Source: Acuticoccus sediminis
Lineage (GTDB): Bacteria > Pseudomonadota > Alphaproteobacteria > Rhizobiales > Amorphaceae
Length of the DNA stretch: 64,000 nucleotides
Direction of reading: 5' to 3'
Assembly: GCF_003258595.1 (NCBI RefSeq)
Contig: NZ_QHHQ01000009.1
Location: 124,001-188,000 of the forward strand
The position numbers were made by a program, and so were the translations under genes. Shown here in pieces: positions 25,407 to 34,077 of the stretch (position 1 is its first letter; every line of letters starts with the position of its first letter). The notes beneath the pieces are model-generated. The model ran no database searches. It saw only the letters and a list, made by a program, of their open reading frames with translations, and had not been told where the DNA came from.

Positions 25407-26474
25407 TCAGGCATCGACGCGGGCACCGGCAAGCACCTCGCGCGCCATCTGGTCGGCGACGACGCCGCTCGGCGTCCCGGTCATCCTCGCCGTCTCCAGA
25501 ATGCGGCTGGTGCGCGGGCCGATGGCGTCGATTCGATCCTCGATTCCGCCGAGGTCTGTAGCACCGAAATACTCCGCGCTCACGAGGATGATGCCGCCCG
25601 CGTTGATCACGTAGTCCGGGGCGTAGGTGATGCCGCGCTCGAACAATGCGCGCCCGGCGGCGGCGTCGGCGATCTGATTGTTGGCGCCGCCCGCGACGAC
25701 GGTCGCGCGCATGCGCCGGGCGACATCCTCGGTGATGATGCCCCCGAGCGCGCAGGGCGCGAGGATGTCGGCGTCGGCGGTCAGGATCTCCTCCACCCCG
25801 GCGGGCGCCGCCCCGTACCGGTCGCATGCCTCCTCGATGCGGACGGGAGCGAGGTCGGCCACGACCAGCGCCGCGCCGCGCGCGTGAAGCGCTCCGGCGA
25901 GGTTCATGCCGACGCCGCCGAGCCCCTGGATCGCGACGCGCACGCCGTCCAGTCCGCTCCGCCCGAGCGCGAAGCTGGCCGCCGCCTCGATGCCGACGCA
26001 GACGCCGCGCGCGGTGAACGGCGCCGGATTGCCGCCGACACCGTTGCGCACGACGATGCCGGACACGTAGGGCGTCGAGGCCGCGACGCGCTCGAGGTCG
26101 GCCGGCGAGACGCCGACGTCTTCGGCGGTGACGTACGTGCCGCTCAGCGAGTCGACGGCGCGCCCGAACGCGGCGAAGACCCCGGCGCGGCGTTCGTCCG
26201 GCACGGGGCCGAGGATCACGGCCTTGCCGCCGCCCATCGGTACGCCCGCCAGCGCGTTCTTGTAGGACATCCCGCGCGACAGGCGCAGCGCGTCCGAGAG
26301 CGCGGCCTCGCCGTCCGCATAGCGCCACAGCCGGCAGCCGCCTCCCGCCGGGCCGAGGGCCGTGGAGTGGATCGCGATGAACGCCCGCAGTCCGGACGCA
26401 GCGTCGTTGAAGGCGAGGACGCGCTCGTGGCCGTCGAAGGCGGGATTGTCGAACATCGGCTCAGTCTCGGACAT
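25407..26474 (-). CDS. Leu/Phe/Val (Glu/Leu/Phe/Val-family) dehydrogenase
   Basis: The 355-residue protein contains the amino-acid dehydrogenase signature MSYKNALAGVPMGGGKAVI, with substrate lysine K72 and catalytic lysine K84, then a Rossmann NAD-binding motif IQGLGGVGMNLAG. Leucine-dehydrogenase-type enzymes oxidatively deaminate branched-chain or aromatic amino acids to 2-oxo acids. An alternative start is Met7. It sits between the ArgE-like deacylase and a LivK-like binding protein, which gives a coherent uptake, deacylation and deamination set. Exact amino-acid preference is not readable. Confidence 0.9.
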   Translation of the reverse strand: MSETEPMFDNPAFDGHERVLAFNDAASGLRAFIAIHSTALGPAGGGCRLWRYADGEAALSDALRLSRGMSYKNALAGVPMGGGKAVILGPVPDERRAGVFAAFGRAVDSLSGTYVTAEDVGVSPADLERVAASTPYVSGIVVRNGVGGNPAPFTARGVCVGIEAAASFALGRSGLDGVRVAIQGLGGVGMNLAGALHARGAALVVADLAPVRIEEACDRYGAAPAGVEEILTADADILAPCALGGIITEDVARRMRATVVAGGANNQIADAAAGRALFERGITYAPDYVINAGGIILVSAEYFGATDLGGIEDRIDAIGPRTSRILETARMTGTPSGVVADQMAREVLAGARVDA

Positions 26475-26519
26475 CGGGTCGGGGGAGGGCCGTCCGGGCC
26501 GGCGGGGAGGCCGCGCCGG

Positions 26520-27770
26520 TCAGGACTTGGGCACCAGCGGGCAGAGGCTTTCGGAGAGCGGCAGGTAGGCCTCCGCGGCCGGGATCGTCTTGACGACGTC
26601 GTAGTAGGCCCACGGCTTCTCGAGATCCGCCGGCTTCTTCGCCCGGACGAGGTAGAAGTCGTGCACCAGCTTGCCGTCGGCGCGGATACTCGCGTTCCTG
26701 GCGAACATGTCGTTCACCGGCGTCTCGATCATCTTCGCCAGCACCGTGTCGGTGTCGTCGGTGCCGACGGCCGCGGCCGATGTCAGGTAGTGCAGCACCG
26801 CGGAATAGACCGAGGCCTGCGGGGCGGTCGGGGCGCGGCCGTGTTTGGCGGCGAAGCGCTCGGCGAAAGCGCGGGTCTCGTCGTCGAGGTCCCAGTACCA
26901 GGCGGTGACGGTGGTGAGGCCCTGCGCCGTCTCCAGGCCCATGCTGTGCACGTCGGTCAGGAACATCAGTTCGGCCACAGCCGTCTGTCCCGCCGCGCCC
27001 ATCCCGAACTCGTTCCACTGCTTCATCGCGGTCACGAGCTGTTCGCCCGCGTTCGCGAAGGCGACGACGTCGGCGCCCGAGGCCTGCGCCTGCAGCAGGA
27101 ACGCGGCATAGTCGGAGACACCGAGCGGGTGGAAGATCGCGCCGGCCTTGGTGCCGCCCGCCTTCGCCAGCGCGGCGTCCGATTCGGCGACCATGTTGTG
27201 CCCGAAGGCGTAGTCGGCGGCGATGAAGAACCAGTTGTCGAGACCCTCGCCCACCAGCTCGCGGACGGGGCCGGAGACGAGGTTGTAGTTGTCGTGCAGC
27301 CAGGACAGCCCGGTCGGGGCGCACTGCGCGCCGTTGATCTCGGTGGTGCCCACGGCGGCGTAGCCGACGATCTTGTTCGCCTCCCGCGCCAGCGCCTGCA
27401 CGGCGAGCGCGACGGCCGAATTGGAGGCGTCGGCGACCATGTCCACGCCGTCGACGTCGAACCAGCGGCGGACGATCTGGGCGCCAATGTCGGCCTTGTT
27501 CTGGTGGTCGGCGGCCAGAAGCTCGACCTTCACGTCGGGGTGGAGCTTGGCGAAATCCTCGATGGCCAGCTCGGCCGCCACGACCGAGCCGAGTCCGGCG
27601 AGGTCGGACAGCGGGCCGGATTGGTCGTTGATGATGCCGATCTTCAGCGCGCCGTCGGACATCTCGGCCGCAGCCGGCGGCGCCGTGACGGCGGACAGGA
27701 CGGCCGACAGGACGAGGGCGAGGCCGGTCGCCGCGCGGGTCGTCGCGCGGCGGGAGTCGTGATGGTCCAT
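26520..27770 (-). CDS. ABC transporter solute-binding protein, branched-chain amino acid (LivK) type
   Basis: At 416 residues, starting at ATG with AGGGG eight bases upstream, it has a signal peptide (cleavage near PPAAAE) and a type I periplasmic binding fold: LKIGIINDQSGPLSDLAG, SNSAVALAVQALAREANK and IAADYAFGHNMVAESDAAL. The typical family blocks show it senses or delivers a branched-chain amino acid, amide or related ligand. No Liv permease or ATPase genes are adjacent, so it must borrow a transporter encoded elsewhere. It leads the leftward trio. Confidence 0.9.
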   Translation of the reverse strand: MDHHDSRRATTRAATGLALVLSAVLSAVTAPPAAAEMSDGALKIGIINDQSGPLSDLAGLGSVVAAELAIEDFAKLHPDVKVELLAADHQNKADIGAQIVRRWFDVDGVDMVADASNSAVALAVQALAREANKIVGYAAVGTTEINGAQCAPTGLSWLHDNYNLVSGPVRELVGEGLDNWFFIAADYAFGHNMVAESDAALAKAGGTKAGAIFHPLGVSDYAAFLLQAQASGADVVAFANAGEQLVTAMKQWNEFGMGAAGQTAVAELMFLTDVHSMGLETAQGLTTVTAWYWDLDDETRAFAERFAAKHGRAPTAPQASVYSAVLHYLTSAAAVGTDDTDTVLAKMIETPVNDMFARNASIRADGKLVHDFYLVRAKKPADLEKPWAYYDVVKTIPAAEAYLPLSESLCPLVPKS

Positions 27771-28462
27771 CTTGCACCCCTGTTGAAATCGTCTCGCGGG
27801 GTCGCGCCGCGTGTCGCCGCGACGACCCGCCTTCCGCTCCCGACCGAGTTGCTGAGCCTGAACGCTAGCGACGGCCAAAATGTCCGACAACGGCGTTTAT
27901 CCGGCAATTTCGGACATGGGACATGGCAGGCGACGACACCCCGCCGGAGGGGCCTGCCGCGCGTCGGCGGACGGGCGCCGGGACCTCACGGGCCCGGCGT
28001 TTGCTGCCAAAACCGGCGCCGACCCGGTAGCCCAAACCACCGCAACGACCGCGTCCGCGCGGTCCGGACGACCGGGCCGGACCGTGCGAATCCGGCCGAA
28101 AAAACCCTCGTTTCGGGACGGCGGCCGCGACCGGCACAGTTCAGCGGCAATACTTCCAGCCTGTCCGGTGGCCCGCTCCACGCGGCGGCGATGGTCCTGG
28201 GACGGCAATATCCGCCATTTGTCCACCACGGTGAACGGCACCAAGGCGGATATGACTTGCAGCCCGGGCGCCCGTGTTGCGAGTGGCAGCAAGACGCCGG
28301 TGAATGAAATGCGGCTGTGCTGCAGATCGTGGGGAGATCCTGTCCACGTCAGAATGAGAATATGCGCAATCGAAAATAGCTAAAATCAGTATGGTGAGTT
28401 AACTTGAAAAATCGAGGTGAGCCTCAAGAGACCTTTCTCTGATTGCCGGATAGGTGAGATAT
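27771..28462. other. Intergenic region upstream of the LivK-type operon
   Basis: This 692-base stretch has no convincing gene. Close to the LivK-type start, ATGTCCG (27880-27886) and CGGACAT (27911-27917) form an inverted repeat with a 24-base gap. On the minus strand TTGTCG-17-TAGCGT overlaps it and could be the promoter. The last ~120 bases become markedly AT-rich, leading into the small ORF at 28463. Confidence 0.4.
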
Positions 28463-28720
28463 ATGGTTGCGGTTGGAAATGTCGAAATAATGCTGGCATC
28501 ACCTTATACATATGAGGAATTGATATCAACGATATCAATCAATAATTTTGAAGTTATTAGATTGACGAATGAAGATCTTGGGAGCGAAATTACCGTAGAG
28601 TTTATCGGTGGGCGGGGTGAAATTTTAGAGAGAGTCTCCTACAAAATTCTTATGGAGGCTTTGGAGATAGCGAGGGCCCGGCTCATGACGCCGATGGCTG
28701 ATGATGACGCGACCGATTAG
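28463..28720 (+). CDS. Small hypothetical protein in an AT-rich patch
   Basis: An 85-residue open frame starts at ATG with AGGTGA five bases upstream; a GTG three codons earlier is an alternative. I do not recognise the family. The sequence looks protein-like: alternating hydrophobic strands (VEIMLASPY, EITVEFIGG), then a helix-like stretch (VSYKILMEALEIARARLM) and an acidic tail. It has no signal peptide or membrane segment. Its codons favour A/T at third positions, unlike all neighbours, which suggests recent acquisition. It converges on the GlxA-type gene. Expression is not supported by any other evidence. Confidence 0.5.
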   Translation: MVAVGNVEIMLASPYTYEELISTISINNFEVIRLTNEDLGSEITVEFIGGRGEILERVSYKILMEALEIARARLMTPMADDDATD

Positions 28721-28776
28721 CCGGAAGCCGCGGCCCGGCATTCGATTCGTCAAATGAGATGATGGGATGAAGCCGT

Positions 28777-29736
28777 TCAGCCCTTCCCGGCCTGGGTGCG
28801 GCGTGCGGCGCGGCGCAGGCTCTGGGGCGGCTGGCCGTAGGCGCGGAGGAAGGCGCGCCGCATCCGCTCGGGGTCGCGGAAGCCCGTGGCGTCGGCGATC
28901 GTCTCGATCAGGTCGCCGGACGACTCGATCCGCTCACGCGCCACCTCCAGCCGCAGCCGCTCGATCGCCTTGGCCGGAGTGGTGCCCGTCTCGCTGGCGA
29001 AGATGCGGGCGAAGTGGCGGGCGCTGAGCCCGGCGCGGTCGGCCAGCATCTCGACCGTCAGCGGGCGGTCGAGGTTCTCGCGGATCCAGCTCAGCAGCGC
29101 TCCGAACCGGCCGTTGGGGGACTTGAGCTCCAGGAGGGAGGAGAACTGCGTCTGCCCCCCGCTGCGCCGATGGTAGAGCACCAGCTGGCGCGCCGTCTCG
29201 ATCGCGATCCTTTCGCCGTGGCTCTCCTCCACCATGGCGAGCGCCATGTCGATCCCGGCGGTGACCCCCGCCGAGGTCCAGATGTGCCCCTCCCGGTGGA
29301 AGATCTGGTCCGGCTCCAGGCGCACCTTGGGGAAGCGGGCGACGAATTCGGCGGTCTGCGCCCAGTGCGTCGTGGCCTTCCGCCCGTCGAGGAGCCCGGA
29401 CCGCGCGAGGATGTACGCGCCGGTGCATACGCTCGCCACCTGCCGCTGCTGCCGCGCCATGGACCGGAAGACGGCCTGGGTCTTGCGGCACTCCATGGCC
29501 GCCTCGACGCCCAGCCCGCCGGCGGTGATGAGCGTCGAGAGGCCGCGCGCCTTCGTGACGTCGGCGGCCACGACCTCCACACCGCAGGAGGCGCGGACGG
29601 GTCCGGCCTCCACCGCCAGCATGCGCACCTCCGGCGCGGTCGGGACCAGGCGGCGGGCGATCTCGAACACCGCGGCGGGGCCGGTCGCGTCGAGAAGCTG
29701 GAAGTCCGGGAAGATGAAGATGCCGATCATCGCCAT
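28777..29736 (-). CDS. GlxA-type AraC-family regulator with DJ-1/PfpI domain
   Basis: This 319-residue protein has an N-terminal DJ-1/PfpI (class I glutaminase-like) domain (1-190) and a C-terminal AraC double helix-turn-helix (about 225-319, with VEMLADRAGLSARHFARIF and TIADATGFRDPERMRRAF). The DJ-1 domain keeps a cysteine in the nucleophile-elbow position (SVCTGA, C104), as well as ATTHW and AGVTAGID blocks also found in the enzyme encoded divergently at 29825. Such regulators sense small amine or amide-like ligands. The divergent isonitrile-hydratase-like gene, 88 bases away, is the probable target. Confidence 0.92.
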   Translation of the reverse strand: MAMIGIFIFPDFQLLDATGPAAVFEIARRLVPTAPEVRMLAVEAGPVRASCGVEVVAADVTKARGLSTLITAGGLGVEAAMECRKTQAVFRSMARQQRQVASVCTGAYILARSGLLDGRKATTHWAQTAEFVARFPKVRLEPDQIFHREGHIWTSAGVTAGIDMALAMVEESHGERIAIETARQLVLYHRRSGGQTQFSSLLELKSPNGRFGALLSWIRENLDRPLTVEMLADRAGLSARHFARIFASETGTTPAKAIERLRLEVARERIESSGDLIETIADATGFRDPERMRRAFLRAYGQPPQSLRRAARRTQAGKG

Positions 29737-29824
29737 GTCGGAAAATGAGGGAAGTTCGCCATTCCGGCGAAATTGAGAGCATGGCAGTTTGCGCTTCGTC
29801 AAGTTCGACCACAAAGGCTTTCCC

Positions 29825-30523
29825 ATGGCCCAGAAGAAGCAGATCGGGCTGCTCGTCTTTCCGAACATCACCCAACTCGACATGACCGGGCCGCTGCAGG
29901 TCTTCTGCAGCGTCGCGGATGCCGAGGTGCATCTGATCTGGAAGACGACCGACCCGGTGCCCAGCGACACCTCGCTGGTGATCACGCCCACCATCACCCT
30001 CGCGGACTGCCCGCAGCTCGACCTGATCTGTGTCCCCGGCGGCCTGGGGACCGACCCGCTGATGGAGGACGAGGAGGTTCTGGACTTCCTCCGCCGGCAG
30101 GCGGCGGGCGCCTCGTACGTCACCTCGGTCTGCACCGGTGCGCTCGTCCTCGGCGCGGCCGGGCTGCTGAAGGGCTACCGCGCGACGACCCACTGGAACG
30201 CGCTGTCGACGCTGCCGCTTCTCGGCGCGGAGGTCGTGCGCGAGCGGGTCTGCATCGACCGGAACCGGATGACCGGGGGCGGCGTGACGGCCGGTATCGA
30301 CCTCGGCCTCACTGTGGTGGCAGAGATGTTCGGTCAGCCGGTTGCAGAGTTCGTGCAACTCCGCCTCGAATACAACCCCGAGCCGCCGTTCAGCTCAGGC
30401 TCTCCCGACACCGCGCCGCCCGAGGTGCTGGCGTCCACCCGCAAGCGGATGGAGCCCGCGCGGCTGAAGCGGATGGAGATCTCAGCCCGTGCGGCCGAGC
30501 GGCTGGGGGTGAACCCGACCTAA
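29825..30523 (+). CDS. DJ-1/PfpI-family protein, isonitrile-hydratase-like
   Basis: A 232-residue protein of the DJ-1/PfpI superfamily. Active-site candidates are C103 in SVCTGALVLG and D19 in TQLDMTGPLQV, matching the Cys/Asp of Pseudomonas isonitrile hydratase InhA (about 228 residues). Blocks RATTHW and GGGVTAGIDLGL are also shared with that enzyme. Isonitrile hydratase adds water to isonitriles to give N-substituted formamides. Its ATG has AAAGG upstream. It is divergent from the GlxA-type regulator and followed 14 bases later by a D-aminoacylase-family gene, which could cleave the resulting acyl amide. That link is inference. Confidence 0.85.
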   Translation: MAQKKQIGLLVFPNITQLDMTGPLQVFCSVADAEVHLIWKTTDPVPSDTSLVITPTITLADCPQLDLICVPGGLGTDPLMEDEEVLDFLRRQAAGASYVTSVCTGALVLGAAGLLKGYRATTHWNALSTLPLLGAEVVRERVCIDRNRMTGGGVTAGIDLGLTVVAEMFGQPVAEFVQLRLEYNPEPPFSSGSPDTAPPEVLASTRKRMEPARLKRMEISARAAERLGVNPT

Positions 30524-30537
30524 CGTCCGAGACCGAA

Positions 30538-32052
30538 ATGCCCGATACGACCACATTCGACACGATCATCCGCGCCGGCCGGGTCATCGACCCCGAGACC
30601 GGATTCGACGAGGTCGCCGACATCGGCATTTCGAACGGAACGATCAGCGCCATCGGCGCCCTCGCGGCGGCGGCGGGGACCGAGATCGACGCTACCGGCA
30701 AGGTGGTCTGCCCCGGCTTCATCGACCTGCACGCCCATGGCCAGACCATCGCCGCCGACTGGATGCAGGCCTTCGACGGCGTGACGACCTCGCTCGAGCT
30801 CGAGGTCGGCGTGTTGCCGGTGGCGGACTGGTACGAGCGGCAGGCGGCTCGGGGGAGGGCGCTCCACTACGGTGCCGCCGTCTCCTGGGTCTTCGCCCGG
30901 AAGGCGGTGATGGCGGGGATCCGGCCCGACCCCGCCCTCCATCCGATGGAGATGATGGGGCAGGGCGCGGCGGACGAGGGCGGGTGGTCGAGCGGAACGG
31001 CCACCCATGACCAGGTGGAGCGTATCTGCGCCGTCGTCGCCGACGGCCTCGCGGCGGGCGGCATCGGCATCGGGATCCCGAACGGCTACGCGCCCGGCGC
31101 CGGGGTGAAGGAGATGTCGCGCATCTGCGATATCGCCGCGCGGACCGGGGTGCCGACCTTCACCCACATCCCGTGGATGTCGAACGTGGACCCGCAGAGC
31201 TCCGAGGAGTCGTACCTGCGGATCATCGGGTACGCGGCGGCGACCGGCGCGCACATGCACATCTGCCACCTCAACTCGACGTCGCTGCAGGATATCGCGC
31301 GTTGCCGGGACCTGCTCCTCAAGGCGCAGGCGATGGGCCTCGCCATCACGGTGGAGGCCTATCCGTACGGGACCGGGTCGACCGTCGTGTCGGCCGCCTT
31401 CTTCGTCGAGCCGGGGTTCGTGCAGCGCACGGGGACCGGGTACGACAGCATCGAGCTCATCCACAACCGGCACCAGATGACCGGCCCCGGCGACGTGATC
31501 GCGGCGCGGGAGGAGGATCCCGGGTCGCTGGTCGCGTGGCACTTCCTCGATGTCGAGGACAATCCCGCGCACCGCGATCTCCTCGACCTCTCGGTGCTCT
31601 TCCCCGGCGGCGCCATCGCGTCCGACGCGATGCCGTGGGTTGCTCCCGACGGCTCGATCTTCCGCGGCGCGCAATGGCCCCTGCCGGCGGACCTGTCCGC
31701 ACATCCCCGCTCGGCCGGGACGTTCACCCGCTTCCTGTCGCAGTACTCGTTCCAGCGCCGCGAGATCGGCCTGCGGGAGGCGCTCGCCAAGTGCACCACC
31801 ATCCCCGCCGGCATCCTCGAAGGGTGCCTTCCGGCCATGCGCCGGAAAGCCCGGGTGCAGGTCGGCTGCGACGCGGACATCATCGCCTTCGACCCGGACG
31901 ACATCGCCGATCGCGCCACCTTCTCGGACATGACCGCGCCGGCTCGCGGGGTCGAAACCATGCTGGTCGGGGGAACGCCGGTGATCCGGAGCGGGCGGCT
32001 CGACCCGCAGGCGCGGCCGGGGCGCGCGTTGCGCCGTCCGGCCGAAGCGTGA
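30538..32052 (+). CDS. D-aminoacylase/N-acyl-D-amino-acid deacylase-family amidohydrolase
   Basis: The 504-residue product belongs to the amidohydrolase superfamily, with the first-strand motif GFIDLHAHGQ (H65, H67), later histidines in TFTHIPW and HICHLNSTS, and the catalytic aspartate in AIASDAMPW. The N- and C-terminal segments form the usual beta-sandwich. D-aminoacylases remove acyl groups from N-acyl-D-amino acids using zinc. The cysteine that usually bridges the metals (in VTTVVxGNCG) is not seen; that region reads VTTSLELEVGVLP. Its stop overlaps the ATG of a COG0523 metallochaperone by one base, so the two are coexpressed. Confidence 0.85.
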   Translation: MPDTTTFDTIIRAGRVIDPETGFDEVADIGISNGTISAIGALAAAAGTEIDATGKVVCPGFIDLHAHGQTIAADWMQAFDGVTTSLELEVGVLPVADWYERQAARGRALHYGAAVSWVFARKAVMAGIRPDPALHPMEMMGQGAADEGGWSSGTATHDQVERICAVVADGLAAGGIGIGIPNGYAPGAGVKEMSRICDIAARTGVPTFTHIPWMSNVDPQSSEESYLRIIGYAAATGAHMHICHLNSTSLQDIARCRDLLLKAQAMGLAITVEAYPYGTGSTVVSAAFFVEPGFVQRTGTGYDSIELIHNRHQMTGPGDVIAAREEDPGSLVAWHFLDVEDNPAHRDLLDLSVLFPGGAIASDAMPWVAPDGSIFRGAQWPLPADLSAHPRSAGTFTRFLSQYSFQRREIGLREALAKCTTIPAGILEGCLPAMRRKARVQVGCDADIIAFDPDDIADRATFSDMTAPARGVETMLVGGTPVIRSGRLDPQARPGRALRRPAEA

Positions 32053-32975
32053 TGAGCGGGGCGGACACCGTTCCGGTCGTCCTCGTGACGGGGGCACTCG
32101 GCGCCGGGAAGACGACGTTCATCAACGGCCTGCTGGCCGGCGATCACGGCCGGGCGCTGGCCGCCGTCGTCAACGACTTCGGCGCGATCAACATCGACGA
32201 GAGCCTCCTCTCCGCCGGTGGGCGGCCGGTCTACGGGCTGAAGAACGGCTGCATCTGCTGCTCGCTGCAGGGCGACCTGCTGCGGACGATCCGGCTCGTC
32301 CTGTCCATCGGGAGGCCGCTCGACGGGATCGTCATCGAGGCGAGCGGGGTGTCCGACCCGCGGGGTATCCTCGAGGCGCTGCTGGATCCGGTGCTGGGCG
32401 AAGCGATCCGGCTCGACAGCATCGTGGCGGTGGTCGATGCCGAGGAGCACGATGCCGGCGATCCCCTCTGGCAGGCGCAGCTCCGCCTTGCCGATTTCGT
32501 CGTCGTCTCGAAGGCGGAGGCGGCGGGGCCCGACGCCGTCCGTGCGCTCGGCGAGCGGCTGGCCGGGATGGGCAAGCAGGTCGTCTTCGGCACGTCCGCC
32601 GACGACGGGGTGCCGCCGGAGGTGTTGTTCAGCGGCCTCGCACGGGACCGCCATCTGCCCCCGCGCGCCGGCGATCCACACCGCGACGACGGGAACTTCG
32701 TGACCTGCGAATGGACGGCTGCGGCGCCGGTCGCGCTGGACCGGTTCCAGTCCGTCATCCAGCAGCTCGCGCCCGCTCTGGTGCGCGCCAAGGGCCTGCT
32801 GTCGGTCCGGGGGCGGGCGGAGGGCAGCTACGTCTTCCAGCTCGTCGGCCGCCGCGCCAGCCTGCAGAGGGCGCCGCGGCCGGTCGAAGGCGTCGAACTC
32901 GTCCTCATCGGCCGCACCGGGACCTTCGACGCCGCCGCGGCCCGCGCGCTGCTCGACCGCGAACTCGGCGACTGA
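32052..32975 (+). CDS. CobW/COG0523-family GTPase, putative metallochaperone
   Basis: At 307 residues, it is a G3E-family GTPase. The P-loop is GALGAGKTT (14-22), the metal motif is GCICC (66-70), and the SKAE block lies where NKxD should be. The C-terminal CobW_C domain follows. COG0523 proteins deliver zinc, cobalt or iron to client enzymes in a GTP-dependent way. Translational overlap with the upstream metal-dependent amidohydrolase makes that enzyme the likely client. A histidine-rich metal store is not evident. A strong hairpin follows the stop. Confidence 0.92.
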   Translation: MSGADTVPVVLVTGALGAGKTTFINGLLAGDHGRALAAVVNDFGAINIDESLLSAGGRPVYGLKNGCICCSLQGDLLRTIRLVLSIGRPLDGIVIEASGVSDPRGILEALLDPVLGEAIRLDSIVAVVDAEEHDAGDPLWQAQLRLADFVVVSKAEAAGPDAVRALGERLAGMGKQVVFGTSADDGVPPEVLFSGLARDRHLPPRAGDPHRDDGNFVTCEWTAAAPVALDRFQSVIQQLAPALVRAKGLLSVRGRAEGSYVFQLVGRRASLQRAPRPVEGVELVLIGRTGTFDAAAARALLDRELGD

Positions 32976-32993
32976 CCGTCTGCCCGCCGGGCG

Positions 32994-33015
32994 CCTCGCC
33001 GCCCGCGCGGCGAGG
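32994..33015. terminator. Hairpin between convergent genes
   Basis: CCTCGCCGC and GCGGCGAGG form a perfect nine-base-pair stem with a four-base loop, sited between the ends of the COG0523 gene and the alpha/beta hydrolase gene. No T-run is present on either side, but the position and strength fit a bidirectional terminator. Confidence 0.55.
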
Positions 33016-33020
33016 ATCGC

Positions 33021-33953
33021 TCAGGGCGTCTGCGGTTCGGCCAGCAGCCGCTCGAGCGCGGTCTCGACGATCTCGGGACGCAGGATGTGCAGAAAGTGTC
33101 CGGCGTTCTCCACCAGCATGGCGCGCCTGGCGATGGAGCCCGTCAGCCGCTCGACGAGGTAGGCCGCGTTTTCCGGCGGGACCAGCGTGTCGCGCATCCC
33201 CTGAAGGATGGTCACCGGCGCGCGAATCCGCGCCAGCCGCTGTTCGAGCGCCTTCAACTCGTCGCGCAGGGCGATCAGCTCCGCGTTCGCGTGGGCGAGC
33301 GCGCGGGGAAGGAGACCGGCGACGATCTTCGTGGCACCGAGCCGCTGGAGCGGGTGGATGTGCTCGCGCGCCGGATCGGCCGCCGCGCCCACGAGGAGAA
33401 CGCCCGCGACACGCTCCGGCTCATCGGCGGCGAGGCGAAGCGCCACCGGGCCGCCGTAGGACGAACCGACGACGACGGCGGGCTCCGCCCCGGTTCCGAG
33501 AAGCGTCGCGACGGCGTGCGCCTGCTCGGCGAGGCTCACCACCGGCCGGCCGGGGCCGCTCCGGCCGAAGCCCGGCCGGTCGATCGCGATGCGCTCCTGA
33601 CCGTCGGGCGCGTTCGCCAGAAGCGGCAACCAGTCCGACGCGTCGCCCGGTGTGCCGTGGATGAAGACGACGCGCCGGCCACCCGGGCCGCCGGCCGACA
33701 GGAAGCTGATCGGCGGTTCCGCGCCGCAGCCGGGACGCGTCGCGCGGCGCGGCTGCAGCCGCCGGGTCCCAGGCGTCGAGAGGCCGATGCCGGTGGCGGC
33801 CTGCACCTGCTCGCGGATCGCGCGGCCCATCCGCAGGACGCGTCCGCCGCGCCGGAGCCCGGCCACCGGGCTCGACGGGGGCAATGCGACCGGGGCGCCG
33901 TGGTCCGCACCACGGTCCGGCAGTCCCGGGCGTCCGGCCTCCTCGCGCGCCAT
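33021..33953 (-). CDS. Alpha/beta-hydrolase fold protein
   Basis: The product is 310 residues from an ATG with GGAAGGA upstream. The fold is clear: oxyanion motif FIHGTPGDASDW, nucleophile elbow GSSYGG (S165), acid-region strand and a terminal histidine in ENAGHFLH. Many such proteins are esterases, lipases or amidases. The first 80 residues are low-complexity and basic and may hold a membrane-proximal helix. It is encoded downstream of the DedA-ATP-grasp fusion and is probably cotranscribed with it, suggesting a shared role at the envelope. Confidence 0.88.
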   Translation of the reverse strand: MAREEAGRPGLPDRGADHGAPVALPPSSPVAGLRRGGRVLRMGRAIREQVQAATGIGLSTPGTRRLQPRRATRPGCGAEPPISFLSAGGPGGRRVVFIHGTPGDASDWLPLLANAPDGQERIAIDRPGFGRSGPGRPVVSLAEQAHAVATLLGTGAEPAVVVGSSYGGPVALRLAADEPERVAGVLLVGAAADPAREHIHPLQRLGATKIVAGLLPRALAHANAELIALRDELKALEQRLARIRAPVTILQGMRDTLVPPENAAYLVERLTGSIARRAMLVENAGHFLHILRPEIVETALERLLAEPQTP

Positions 33954-34077
33954 CGGCGTCGTCCTTCCGCGATCCGTCGTGGTTCGGGCGCCGGCCTCCC
34001 GCGTGTGTCCCGTCCCGGATAGGCGCCCATCCCGCATAGATAGTCCATCAGGGCGGCGGAGGAAGCGTCGCGGTCGC

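Noticed and set aside
24705-28307. A 1200-residue plus-strand open frame antisense to the ArgE-, dehydrogenase- and LivK-type genes.
   Set aside because: Its translation is Arg/Gly/Asp/Val-rich low-complexity sequence, as expected opposite GC-rich genes, and the minus strand holds three clear families.
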